Shown here piece after piece: positions 1-7,794 of a stretch of DNA of 60,641 nt (its first letter is position 1; each line of letters starts with the position of its first letter). The DNA is from an uncultured Saccharospirillaceae bacterium (GTDB lineage: Bacteria > Bacteroidota > Bacteroidia > Flavobacteriales_D > CAJJDF01). The translations under genes were made by a program, and so were the position numbers. A model generated the notes under the pieces. It ran no database searches and had not been told where the DNA came from. It was given only the letters and a program-made list of their open reading frames with translations. The stretch is taken from the NCBI GenBank assembly GCA_950054195.1, contig CATLPG010000014.1:1-60641 (forward strand), given 5' to 3'.

Positions 1-108
1 TCCCAGCCCATTAGAAATTAGGAACACCGCGATCAAGTTAGTAATACTAATAATGCCTAATGTTCCAGCTGTTGAAAAAATAGATCGAATCAACGGTTTC
101 TTTTTAAT
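1..108 (-). CDS. Partial N-terminus of a putative membrane protein, cut by window edge
   Basis: A minus-strand frame is open from the window edge to about 111. Read from an ATT at 108-106 it gives a basic N-terminus (KKKPLIRSIFSTAG) followed by a hydrophobic stretch ending in LIAVFLISNGLG. That looks like the start of an inner-membrane protein, divergent from fmt. There is no ATG, GTG or TTG in frame, so the start is either a rare ATT or lies in a disrupted region. The plus strand is also open in one frame across 2-121, but that product has no recognisable character. Family not recognised. Confidence 0.3.
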   Translation of the reverse strand, partial: MKKKPLIRSIFSTAGTLGIISITNLIAVFLISNGLG

Positions 109-317
109 GATTAAATATTAATGAATATGTAATAATCTTTAAATGATTAATTTTGAAAACGAATATACGGTATTTGAAAGCATTTATTTCGGTGTATATT
201 CAAAACAACCCGATGAACCTAGCTAATGGTAGTTTCGTGGGGAGTAATAATTGTTAGTGTAGTTGCAGTAATTATATCGACAGTTAAATTATTAATCAAT
301 TCTTTGAATTAAGCTAT
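109..317. other. Leader region upstream of fmt, with two tiny overlapping ORFs
   Basis: This 209-base stretch should hold the promoter for fmt and possibly one for the divergent partial gene. Two very short plus-strand ORFs are visible. One runs 143-226 (27 aa, MINFENEYTVF...). The other runs 226-312 (28 aa, hydrophobic, MVVSWGVIIVSVVAVIIS...). They share a TAATG stop/start, and the second ends 5 bases before the fmt ATG. They may be chance ORFs or the remnant of a small membrane protein. No hairpin terminator or recognisable RNA is seen. Confidence 0.2.
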
Positions 318-1277
318 ATGAAAGATTTACGAATAGTTTTTATGGGAACTCCTGATTTTGCTGTAAAAACATTAGATACTTTAGTGAAAAACAATTACCG
401 AGTAGTTGGTGTTATCACAGCACCAGATAAGCCTGCTGGGAGAGGACAAAAAATACATCAATCTGCAGTGAAAAAATACGCGGTTGAAAATAATTTAACT
501 GTTTTACAGCCTGAAAAACTCAAGGATGAAAAGTTTTTAAACGAGTTAAAGGCTCTTAAGGCAGATTTACAGGTAGTGGTCGCTTTTAGGATGCTTCCAG
601 AAGTCGTGTGGAACATGCCTCCTAAAGGTACATTTAATCTTCATGCTTCCTTATTGCCTCAATACAGAGGAGCAGCACCAATTAATTGGGCAATTATTAA
701 CGGGGAAAAAGAAACAGGTGTAACTACATTTTTTATTGAGAAAGAAATAGATACAGGGAATATCATTTTTCAAGAAAAAGTAGCAATAACAACTGATGAA
801 ACGGCAGGAACACTGCATGATAAGCTAATGAATGCAGGAGCTGAATTAGTATTGAAAACGGTTCAAGAAATTGAAAAAGGAACTGTTAATACTGTAAAAC
901 AAGAACAATTATTCAATGATGAAAACCAATTAAAGGCAGCACCTAAAATTTTTAAAGAAGATGGAGAGGTAGATTGGAGCCAATCTGCAAAGGATATTTA
1001 TAATAAAATAAGAGGGCTGTCTCCTTATCCTTGCGCATGGACAAAAATTTATAAGGAAGGAGAAGAAACAACTATTAAACTCTATGACGTTTCTTTTATA
1101 GATAAGTTATCTGATAATCTAACAATTGATTCTGATAATAAATCATTTATTCATATTTCTTTACCTACAGGAACCATAGCTATTGATGAACTTCAATTAG
1201 CAGGAAAAAAAAGAATGGATGTAAAATCATTTTTAGCTGGTAATGATATAAATTCATTTAAACTTTCTCACAAATGA
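318..1277 (+). CDS. fmt: Methionyl-tRNA formyltransferase
   Basis: Transfers a formyl group from 10-formyl-tetrahydrofolate to Met-tRNA(fMet) for translation initiation. The 319 aa match the normal family length. The N-terminal formyltransferase fold begins with RIVFMGTPDFA. The catalytic and folate-site motif NLHASLLPQYRGAAPINWAI carries the Asn/His pair and the SLLP..RGAAP signature, and the conserved Asp lies in EKEIDTGNII. The C-terminal OB-like tRNA-binding part starts near residue 210. The ATG at 318 fits the family N-terminus. The stop overlaps the next gene's start (ATGA), so co-transcription with the lipoprotein gene is likely. Confidence 0.96.
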   Translation: MKDLRIVFMGTPDFAVKTLDTLVKNNYRVVGVITAPDKPAGRGQKIHQSAVKKYAVENNLTVLQPEKLKDEKFLNELKALKADLQVVVAFRMLPEVVWNMPPKGTFNLHASLLPQYRGAAPINWAIINGEKETGVTTFFIEKEIDTGNIIFQEKVAITTDETAGTLHDKLMNAGAELVLKTVQEIEKGTVNTVKQEQLFNDENQLKAAPKIFKEDGEVDWSQSAKDIYNKIRGLSPYPCAWTKIYKEGEETTIKLYDVSFIDKLSDNLTIDSDNKSFIHISLPTGTIAIDELQLAGKKRMDVKSFLAGNDINSFKLSHK

Positions 1278-1939
1278 TTAGATTCTTATGTATTGTTTTG
1301 CTAGCCTTGTTTACAGCAGCTTGTGCTCCCTCTCGTTTTGTTGAGCCTTTACAAAAGGAGGAAATGAGTATTGGAGTAAATTTAGGAGGACAATTATTGG
1401 ATTTTGGTGGAGCTCCAATACCAGTACCTTTATCTTCTATCTATTACGGATATGGTTTAGATACTAACTTAACCATTTTTGGTAGTTTACATACTACGTC
1501 TTTGTACTTTACGAATTTCCAAACAGATTTTGGAGCTACTTACGGATTTTATAATTCAACATCAACCTTTATACCATCACTTTCTGCTAGTGGAAACGGA
1601 AATTTTATATGGGATATGAATGATAGTAAAGTAAGTTTTTGGCCACAAATAGACGCCAATGCCTACTGGAATTATGGTAAAAATCAACATTATAGTTATA
1701 TAGGGGTGTCAAATTGGTTTGAGTTATCACCTAAAAGATCTTATGATCGTCCAAGTATTTCTCCGTGGATTGTTAATTTGAAACTGGGTACTGTTTTTAA
1801 GAAAAAATCATGGCAATTTCAATTAGAGTATAAATGGATGGCTCCTGGTTATTCATCTCAGGATGCTTTTGTTCCCTATATCGGCATTAATGGACAAGGA
1901 GCTACAGGAGTTTACTTAGGAGTTTCAAAAATATTTTAA
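1274..1939 (+). CDS. Predicted lipoprotein, beta-rich outer-membrane type, unknown function
   Basis: A 221-aa protein with a lipoprotein signal (MIRFLCIVLLALFTAAC, Cys at residue 17). The remainder is rich in aromatic and glycine residues in alternating, barrel-like patterns (YYGYGLDTNLTIFG, GVYLGVSKIF at the C-terminus, ending in Phe). It is probably exported and attached to the outer membrane, perhaps as a small barrel. Translation is likely coupled to fmt through the 4-base overlap. I do not recognise a named family, and no catalytic motif is visible. Confidence 0.75.
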   Translation: MIRFLCIVLLALFTAACAPSRFVEPLQKEEMSIGVNLGGQLLDFGGAPIPVPLSSIYYGYGLDTNLTIFGSLHTTSLYFTNFQTDFGATYGFYNSTSTFIPSLSASGNGNFIWDMNDSKVSFWPQIDANAYWNYGKNQHYSYIGVSNWFELSPKRSYDRPSISPWIVNLKLGTVFKKKSWQFQLEYKWMAPGYSSQDAFVPYIGINGQGATGVYLGVSKIF

Positions 1940-1950
1940 AAAAACGTATT

Positions 1951-2850
1951 ATGAAAACGACTTATTTAATTTTTATATCCTTACTTACAGTAATTTTTCT
2001 TTCTAGTTGTGCTGATTTAGATGATGTTGCCTTTTTTGGAGAAAAGATCGACCAATACAAGTTTGATGATTATGAAAATCCAAATGCTAGTTTTACTTTG
2101 GGTTCAACATATGATATCCCAGATTCGAATATCCATTTATTCACCATGCAATCCAAGTTGCCTTCAGAAAGTTCATCAACAACCATTTATGCTGTTTATG
2201 TAGGTTCAATGGCTACCATTACTCAAGATACTATTATTGTTTATATGCACGGACAGGGAGATCATATGGACGCTTACTGGCATCGTACCAAGTTGTTAGC
2301 TAATACGGGAGGAAAAAATAGATACGGAGTGCTAACAATCGATTATAGAGGGTTTGGTTTATCCGAAGGAAAATCATCAGAAGAATCCCTCTACGAAGAT
2401 GCAAGAACAGCTTTAAGATGGTTAAAAAATAAAGGCGTAGATAAAAGCAAAGTGATGATGTATGGATTTAGTTTAGGATGCATTCCAAGCATTAAATTAT
2501 GTGCTGATTTTGATGAGTATAAACCGGCTAAACTAATGATTGAAGCCCCAATTGGCTCCGTTCAAAATATCACAGAAGAAAGTTTAATTATTAATGTTCA
2601 AGGAAGTTTTTTTACGAATAATGAGTTTGATAATGCAGGCAATATGCAGCGTGTAAATCAGCCGTTACAATGGTTCCATGGAACTGCGGATAATTACATC
2701 AAAATTGATCAAGGAGAGTTGGTTTACAGTCAATATAATGGGGTTTACAAAGAAGCGTACCGTATACAAGGTGCAGAGCACGGCAATATACCAAATGTTA
2801 TGGGGCTATTTGAGTATGAAGAAGCTGTACTTGATTTTATTACAAAATAA
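1951..2850 (+). CDS. Alpha/beta-hydrolase lipoprotein
   Basis: A 299-aa lipoprotein (signal ending LSSC, Cys at residue 20) with an alpha/beta-hydrolase fold. Visible features are the oxyanion region YMHGQGDHMDAYWHR, the strand DYRGFGLSEG, the nucleophile elbow YGFSLG (G-x-S-x-G), an acid in GTADNYIK and the catalytic His in GAEHGNIPN. It is likely a serine hydrolase or esterase of the periplasm or outer membrane; the substrate cannot be told from sequence. It lies 11 bases after the previous lipoprotein gene, so the three genes from fmt onward may form one transcript ending at the hairpin just downstream. Confidence 0.85.
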   Translation: MKTTYLIFISLLTVIFLSSCADLDDVAFFGEKIDQYKFDDYENPNASFTLGSTYDIPDSNIHLFTMQSKLPSESSSTTIYAVYVGSMATITQDTIIVYMHGQGDHMDAYWHRTKLLANTGGKNRYGVLTIDYRGFGLSEGKSSEESLYEDARTALRWLKNKGVDKSKVMMYGFSLGCIPSIKLCADFDEYKPAKLMIEAPIGSVQNITEESLIINVQGSFFTNNEFDNAGNMQRVNQPLQWFHGTADNYIKIDQGELVYSQYNGVYKEAYRIQGAEHGNIPNVMGLFEYEEAVLDFITK

Positions 2851-2853
2851 AAA

Positions 2854-2876
2854 GAGGGGAATTCCCCTCCTTTTTT
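2854..2876. terminator. Bidirectional intrinsic terminator between convergent genes
   Basis: A perfect 16-base palindrome (GAGGGGAATTCCCCTC, 2854-2869) is followed by CTTTTTT and preceded by an A-rich run. It can therefore act as a rho-independent terminator in both directions. It sits between the hydrolase stop (2850) and the stop of the minus-strand gene (2875), overlapping the latter by a base or two. Confidence 0.8.
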
Positions 2877-3822
2877 ACTCTTCATCTTCTACTTTGTAAA
2901 CCATTTCACCGAAACGCTCATAATTTACTAGCCAAGAAGCCGCATTCTTAATGTAACGGTCTGTTCCAGCAGAATCCCAAGCGTAATAAAGCCTAGTGAA
3001 CCCACCATCAATAATTGCTCGTTTACCATCTCTTTCGTAAACAGCTGCAACTAAATTATCTTCGCTTCCATAAATTAGAGGTTCTAATTCTTGAGTAGCT
3101 TTAACCGTTGCAATAGTAATACCTTCGTACATGTTTACTATTCCTGTGGAGATAAGATGTCCTTTTACAATACCAGCTTTATTTTCGGCATCTCCACTCA
3201 AACCAACGGTTTTAGCACCATATAAATTTCCATCCATAGACGTTCCGAATAGTTTTTCAGTTAAAAAATTGGCATCAGCATAATAAGGATCATTGTCACC
3301 AAAAATGTATAATCCTTTACCACTTTCAAAGAATTCTTTAATTACTTCTGCATGTTTATCGTTTAGGGTTTTGGTATTTCCGCTAATCACCCATAACTGA
3401 CTAGCAAGTTTTAATTTTTCTTTTAGTTCATCAGCGCTAGGTGGTTGATTAATCCATTGAAAAACAGAAAATCCTTTTTGTTTTAAAACTTCTTTGGGTT
3501 TGTTGAAATTAGCATTGCCATCTCTACAAAGAAACAAAACAGCAATAGTGTTGCCTTCAAAAGCACCATCAACTGCTAAGTCATATTGATTACCTTGAGC
3601 ATTTCCATAGCTGTCGGAAGAAACTAGAACTTCGGTTTTTATTTCTTCCATCATCACTTTTCCATTTACGTCTAAAACTTCTTCTCCATCATCAGTTAAC
3701 ACAGGAGCTAAACTTTTTGTGGTTTGCGTTATACGGTTTTGACCAGCACATTTGTTGTACTGTGCACTAGCGTAGGTAATTGATAAAAGTGCTAATCCAA
3801 GGGTGATTGAAATCTTTTTCAT
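2875..3822 (-). CDS. Secreted protein with glutamine-amidotransferase-like fold, function unknown
   Basis: A 315-aa protein with a clear Sec signal peptide (MKKISITLGLALLSITYASA|Q). The middle part (TIAVLFLCRDG, QLWVISGNTKTL, KGLYIFGDNDPYYADANFL) resembles the Rossmann-like class-I GATase / DUF4350 fold that is common in secreted Bacteroidota proteins, but I see no obvious Cys-His-Glu triad. The C-terminus (KRAIIDGGFTRLYYAWDSAG) is consistent with that fold. No type IX sorting domain is visible, so it is probably periplasmic. Divergently transcribed from the LamG gene. Confidence 0.7.
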   Translation of the reverse strand: MKKISITLGLALLSITYASAQYNKCAGQNRITQTTKSLAPVLTDDGEEVLDVNGKVMMEEIKTEVLVSSDSYGNAQGNQYDLAVDGAFEGNTIAVLFLCRDGNANFNKPKEVLKQKGFSVFQWINQPPSADELKEKLKLASQLWVISGNTKTLNDKHAEVIKEFFESGKGLYIFGDNDPYYADANFLTEKLFGTSMDGNLYGAKTVGLSGDAENKAGIVKGHLISTGIVNMYEGITIATVKATQELEPLIYGSEDNLVAAVYERDGKRAIIDGGFTRLYYAWDSAGTDRYIKNAASWLVNYERFGEMVYKVEDEE

Positions 3823-3950
3823 GAGTTTATATTTTTAATGATTTATATATGGAGGTACACTTATAAATTGAAAAGGTTCAATAATGATTAAAAATCTTTT
3901 TTTTGGGACGATTTTTCAAGAATATTATTGTTTTTCATTATATTACGCTC

Positions 3951-5624
3951 ATGAAAATATTTTACACACTTTTATTGCTTTCGATGTCCTTTAGTTTTTG
4001 GGCTCAAAACTCTGTAATTTCTTTTGATGGAATAGACGATTATGTTGATCTAGGAACCGATGCTGGAGATAGCATTCGAACGATTGAATTATGGTTCAAG
4101 TTAGATAACCCAGTTGATGATCAATTATCAGATTTTATGGGTTTAGTGGTAAGAGAGAACAATAGCTTTACCAATGAAGGTAATTTCAATTTAAGCTTTC
4201 AGCATAGTGGAGTAGCAAACCCAGGAACTCTTAGGATGAGCATGGGAGGTTTGGCTCCATATGAAGAAGTGTTTTCAAATAATAACTCGTGGAATGCAAA
4301 TCAGTGGTATCATGTAGCCGCAGTAATAGATAGTGTACAAGGAATGATGATGTTCATAGATGGGGTTAAACAAAATAGTACGCACCCATATACGGGAGCA
4401 ACAACAGTTGAGAGTTCAATCACAACTATAGGTGGTTGGGGAACCTTGAATGATCGATACTTTGAAGGAAAGGTAGATGATGTGAAGTTTTCTAAGAAAG
4501 CAAAGTACACTACTAACTTTACTCCAAGCTGTGGAAATGGATCAAACCAGAATCAATATGGTGTATGGAATTTCAATACAGCAAGTTCAGTTGTGGCTAT
4601 TGATTCTTCTGTAAATGGATTTCATGGTGTTATCAATGGAGCAGTAAAATTAAACGAGGATGTTTGTGTTACTGTTATACCTCCAACAAGTAATAACAAT
4701 GTAATTTCTTTTGATGGAGCAGATGATTATGTTGATCTAGGAACCGATGCTGGAGATAGCATTCGAACGATTGAATTATGGTTCAAGTTAGATAACCCAG
4801 TTGATGATCAATTATCAGATTTTATGGGTTTAGTGGTAAGAGAGAACAATAGCTTTACCAATGAAGGTAATTTCAATTTAAGCTTTCAGCATAGTGGAGT
4901 AGCAAACCCAGGAACTCTTAGGATGAGCATGGGAGGTTTGGCTCCATATGAAGAAGTGTTTTCAAATAATAACTCGTGGAATGCAAATCAGTGGTATCAT
5001 GTAGCCGCAGTAATAGATAGTGTACAAGGAATGATGATGTTCATAGATGGGGTTAAACAAAATAGTACGCACCCATATACGGGAGCAACAACAGTTGAGA
5101 GTTCAATCACAACTATAGGTGGTTGGGGAACCTTGAATGATCGATACTTTGAAGGAAAGGTAGATGATGTGAAGTTTTCTAAGAAAGCAAAGTACACTAC
5201 TAACTTTACTCCAAGCTGTGGAAATGGATCAAACCAGAATCAATATGGTGTATGGAATTTCAATACAGCAAGTTCAGTTGTGGCTATTGATTCTTCTGTA
5301 AATGGATTTCATGGTGTTATCAATGGAGCGGTAAAATTAAATGAGGATGTTTGTCAAAGTGCATCATTAATTGAGCATAAACCTGCTGATATTATATTGG
5401 TTTATCCAAATCCTTCTAATACTGGAGTATTTAAATTTTCAAATGTTACTGATTATAGAAGTAAGGTTTTTGTTTATGATGTTTCAGGTAACATTGTATA
5501 TGATCAAACATTGTCTAATCCAAGTTTTGATTTAGATTTATCGACTAATAGTAAAGGAGTTTATTTTTATCAAATTATTAGTGATCAACAATTTATTTCT
5601 ACAGGGAAATTAATTATCAACTAA
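3951..5624 (+). CDS. LamG-like tandem-repeat secreted protein with type IX sorting domain
   Basis: The reading frame opens at 3903, but the ATG at 3951 is preferred. It gives a signal peptide (MKIFYTLLLLSMSFSFWA|QNS), and the 16 residues upstream do not resemble one. The 557-aa product has two LamG / concanavalin-A-like domains (residues ~22-239 and ~251-468; motifs SFDGxDDYVDLGTD, HVAAVIDSVQGMMMFIDG, GKVDDVKFS) that are almost identical. A type IX C-terminal sorting domain follows (VYPNPSNTGVFKF ... GKLIIN). LamG domains usually bind glycans or mediate adhesion, so this is probably a cell-surface or released adhesin exported by the Gld/Por system encoded at 34788-41030. Confidence 0.9.
   Translation: MKIFYTLLLLSMSFSFWAQNSVISFDGIDDYVDLGTDAGDSIRTIELWFKLDNPVDDQLSDFMGLVVRENNSFTNEGNFNLSFQHSGVANPGTLRMSMGGLAPYEEVFSNNNSWNANQWYHVAAVIDSVQGMMMFIDGVKQNSTHPYTGATTVESSITTIGGWGTLNDRYFEGKVDDVKFSKKAKYTTNFTPSCGNGSNQNQYGVWNFNTASSVVAIDSSVNGFHGVINGAVKLNEDVCVTVIPPTSNNNVISFDGADDYVDLGTDAGDSIRTIELWFKLDNPVDDQLSDFMGLVVRENNSFTNEGNFNLSFQHSGVANPGTLRMSMGGLAPYEEVFSNNNSWNANQWYHVAAVIDSVQGMMMFIDGVKQNSTHPYTGATTVESSITTIGGWGTLNDRYFEGKVDDVKFSKKAKYTTNFTPSCGNGSNQNQYGVWNFNTASSVVAIDSSVNGFHGVINGAVKLNEDVCQSASLIEHKPADIILVYPNPSNTGVFKFSNVTDYRSKVFVYDVSGNIVYDQTLSNPSFDLDLSTNSKGVYFYQIISDQQFISTGKLIIN
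4014..4667 (+). repeat. Direct repeat copy 1 of a 654-bp LamG-coding unit
   Basis: This block recurs at 4701-5354 with an offset of 687 bp. By eye the copies differ at only five bases: three near the 5' end (GGAATAGAC versus GGAGCAGAT) and two near the 3' end (GCAGTAAAATTAAAC versus GCGGTAAAATTAAAT). About 600 bases between them look identical, including synonymous positions. Confidence 0.95.
4701..5354 (+). repeat. Direct repeat copy 2 of the 654-bp LamG-coding unit
   Basis: Second copy of the unit at 4014-4667, separated by a 33-bp linker encoding VIPPTSNNN-like residues. Near identity even at silent sites indicates very recent duplication or ongoing gene conversion. Confidence 0.95.
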
Positions 5625-5651
5625 ATCATACTAAATTCATTTAGTTGCTAG

Positions 5652-5659
5652 TATATTTG
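5652..5659 (+). promoter_or_regulatory. Putative Bacteroidota -7 promoter box (TATATTTG)
   Basis: TATATTTG matches the TAnnTTTG -7 consensus of Flavobacteriia/Bacteroidetes sigma-ABfr promoters and lies 20 bases before the ATG at 5680. No clear TTG -33 element is seen. It probably drives the ceramidase-like / kdsD / kdsA run. Confidence 0.5.
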
Positions 5660-5679
5660 CACAATATACTAAGTAATCT

Positions 5680-6393
5680 ATGAATCTTGATAGTTTAAAA
5701 TTAGTTAGGACTCCCTTTATCTTTGATGAAGGACCTATGTATCATGAGTTTGTAGCAGACGCAGTAGTTAAAGAGCCTTGGAATGCTTATTCATCCTTAT
5801 TCTTCTTTATTCCAGTTTTCTATTGGGTTTGGAGGTTAAGAGGTGAATATAAAAAGCATTTAGTACTTACTATATTAATGCCTTTGTTGTTTTTAAATGG
5901 CTTAGGATCTACCTTATTCCATGCTTTTAGAATGAGTGATGTACTCCTTATCATGGATTGGTTACCCGCAGCACTTGTGGTTGTTATAGTTACAGGATAT
6001 TTATGGAGTAAGGCCTTAAATAGTAAGCTGGGGGGAATTATAGCTTGTGTTTTCTTTTTCTTTTTTGCAGGGTTTGTGTTCAATACAATAAAAACGAAAA
6101 GTTTAGCAATGAACTTAGGTTATTTAACAGAAGGAATAGGCTTTCTAACACCTACAATTATTATCCTGTTTAAAACAAGATTTAAGGACTGGATTCATAT
6201 TTTTTTAGCATTATTATGCTTAGGATTAGCTCTTTTATTTAGAGTGTTAGATTTCCCAACACCTAATCCTTTCCCAGATTTTATGCCCCAAGGAACACAT
6301 TTCTTATGGCATATTATCAGCTCATTTGCTGTTTTCTTTTTGGGTACTTACATTTATAGATTAAATAACAATTCAGCGCTTGGACGAAATTAA
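5680..6393 (+). CDS. CREST-superfamily membrane hydrolase, alkaline ceramidase-like
   Basis: A 237-aa protein with about seven membrane segments. Placement rests on the CREST / alkaline-ceramidase residue pattern: EPWNAYSSLFF before the first segment (residues 32-42), S77 and H81 in GSTLFHAF, D93 in LLIMDWLP, and H207/H211 in GTHFLWH. In this family the three histidines bind catalytic zinc together with the Ser and Asp. By family knowledge it would hydrolyse an amide bond in a sphingolipid-like molecule; Bacteroidota often make sphingolipids or sulfonolipids. The substrate here is inferred. It overlaps the following isomerase gene by 14 bases. Confidence 0.75.
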   Translation: MNLDSLKLVRTPFIFDEGPMYHEFVADAVVKEPWNAYSSLFFFIPVFYWVWRLRGEYKKHLVLTILMPLLFLNGLGSTLFHAFRMSDVLLIMDWLPAALVVVIVTGYLWSKALNSKLGGIIACVFFFFFAGFVFNTIKTKSLAMNLGYLTEGIGFLTPTIIILFKTRFKDWIHIFLALLCLGLALLFRVLDFPTPNPFPDFMPQGTHFLWHIISSFAVFFLGTYIYRLNNNSALGRN

Positions 6394-6979
6394 ACACATC
6401 ATAGCTAAAGAAATTGAAGCATTATCAAGTATTCCCGTAAACGACTCCTACCAACAAGCCGTTGACTTAATTGTTGATGCTGTTCATAATAATAAAGGAA
6501 AGGTTATTATTAGCGGTATGGGTAAAGCAGGACAAATAGGTATTAATATAGCTACTACATTATCTTCAACTGGTACTCCTGCAATTTTTATGCATCCTAG
6601 CGAAGCTCAGCATGGTGATTTGGGAATGATTCAAGAAAATGATGTGCTCATGCTTATCTCTAATTCGGGTAAAACACGAGAAATTATAGAACTAGAATAC
6701 TTGGCCAAACGATTATATCCAACAATTAAAATAATAGGATTAACAGGAAGCTTAAGTGGTGAATTAGCACAATTTTCAGATGTTACGTTATTTACTGGCG
6801 GACCAAAAGAAGTATGTCCTTTGGGATTAACGCCAACAACTTCCACTACTACGATGACAGTAGTTGGAGACATTCTTGTTGTTTTACTAATGAAAGCTAT
6901 CTCTTTTACTAAAGAAGAATATGCTAAACGGCATCACAGTGGATATTTAGGACAAAAAGCCAGAAACGAAGCTTCATAA
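6380..6979 (+). CDS. kdsD: SIS-domain sugar-phosphate isomerase, short KdsD (arabinose-5-phosphate isomerase)
   Basis: A single SIS domain of 199 aa (VIISGMGKAGQIG, MHPSEAQHGDLGMI, ISNSGKTREI, CPLGLTPTTSTTTMTVVGD). These are the KdsD/KpsF signatures for interconverting ribulose-5-phosphate and arabinose-5-phosphate, the first step of Kdo synthesis. The usual C-terminal CBS pair (E. coli KdsD is about 330 aa) is absent. The start is TTG at 6380, since no ATG precedes the conserved region. kdsA lies 11 bases downstream and supports the Kdo role over a hexulose-phosphate isomerase. Confidence 0.85.
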   Translation: MDEIKHIIAKEIEALSSIPVNDSYQQAVDLIVDAVHNNKGKVIISGMGKAGQIGINIATTLSSTGTPAIFMHPSEAQHGDLGMIQENDVLMLISNSGKTREIIELEYLAKRLYPTIKIIGLTGSLSGELAQFSDVTLFTGGPKEVCPLGLTPTTSTTTMTVVGDILVVLLMKAISFTKEEYAKRHHSGYLGQKARNEAS

Positions 6980-6990
6980 TATAGATACAA

Positions 6991-7782
6991 ATGATAGATC
7001 CTAATAAATTTACCCTAATCGCAGGCCCTTGTGCTATAGAAGATGATTACATTCCTTTTGTAATTGCGAAAGAGGTTAAACGCATATGCGAAAAGCTTGA
7101 TATAAATTATATCTTCAAGGGAAGTTACCGAAAAGCAAACCGTTCAAAGCTTGATAGCTTTACAGGTATTGGAGATGAAACAGCATTAAATATACTATCT
7201 CAGTTAGGTAAAGATATGCGAGTAGAAACAATAACTGATGTTCATGAGAGTTATGAGCCAGCTAAAGTAGCTAAGTATGTGAACCACCTGCAAATTCCTG
7301 CATTTTTATGTAGACAAACAGATTTACTGATAGCTGCAGGAGAAACGGGTTGTGGAGTAAACATTAAGAAAGGACAGTTTTTGTCCCCCGAGGCGATGGC
7401 ATTTCCAATAGAAAAAGTAAAATCAACCGGAAATAATAATGTTTGGGTTTGTGAACGAGGAACAACATTCGGTTATTCTGATTTAATAGTTGATGCAACT
7501 TCAATTGCTAGAATGAAGAAGCTTGGTCAGCCAGTAATTATGGACTGTACACACGCTGTTCAAAAGCCAAATAAAACAGAAGGAGTAACAGGTGGAGATC
7601 CATCAATGATTGAGACTATTGCATTATCTGCAATTGCTACTGGGGCTGATGGCTTTTTTATGGAGGTACACCCAAATCCTTCGGAAGCTAAAAGCGATCC
7701 TCATACCATGCTACAGCTAGATAAGTTGGAAGCAATTTTAGAAAAATGTATGCGTGTAAGAAAAGCACTTCAAGCAAATTAG
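6991..7782 (+). CDS. kdsA: 3-deoxy-8-phosphooctulonate (Kdo-8-P) synthase
   Basis: Condenses arabinose-5-phosphate with phosphoenolpyruvate to Kdo-8-phosphate for the LPS inner core. The 263 aa are near family length. Visible are FTLIAGPCAIED, FKGSYRKANRSKLDSFTG, QIPAFLCRQTDLL, ERGTTFGYSDLIVD and MDCTHAVQKPN ... FFMEVHPNPSEAKSDP. The Cys in AGPCAIE suggests the metal-dependent class (metal-independent E. coli enzyme has Asn there). It follows the short KdsD-like gene, so two consecutive pathway steps are co-transcribed. Confidence 0.96.
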   Translation: MIDPNKFTLIAGPCAIEDDYIPFVIAKEVKRICEKLDINYIFKGSYRKANRSKLDSFTGIGDETALNILSQLGKDMRVETITDVHESYEPAKVAKYVNHLQIPAFLCRQTDLLIAAGETGCGVNIKKGQFLSPEAMAFPIEKVKSTGNNNVWVCERGTTFGYSDLIVDATSIARMKKLGQPVIMDCTHAVQKPNKTEGVTGGDPSMIETIALSAIATGADGFFMEVHPNPSEAKSDPHTMLQLDKLEAILEKCMRVRKALQAN

Positions 7783-7794
7783 CTTACGCTGACT

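Noticed and set aside
2-121. Plus-strand open frame at the left edge
   Set aside because: Composition is unremarkable and the minus-strand frame looks more protein-like; neither is secure.
3903-3950. Longer start for the LamG protein at 3903
   Set aside because: The first 16 residues lack signal-peptide character, and the internal ATG at 3951 begins an excellent signal peptide.
4310-5197. Two identical 66-aa minus-strand ORFs (4310-4510 and 4997-5197)
   Set aside because: They are antisense shadows of the two LamG repeats; their identity comes from the DNA duplication, not from selection on that frame.
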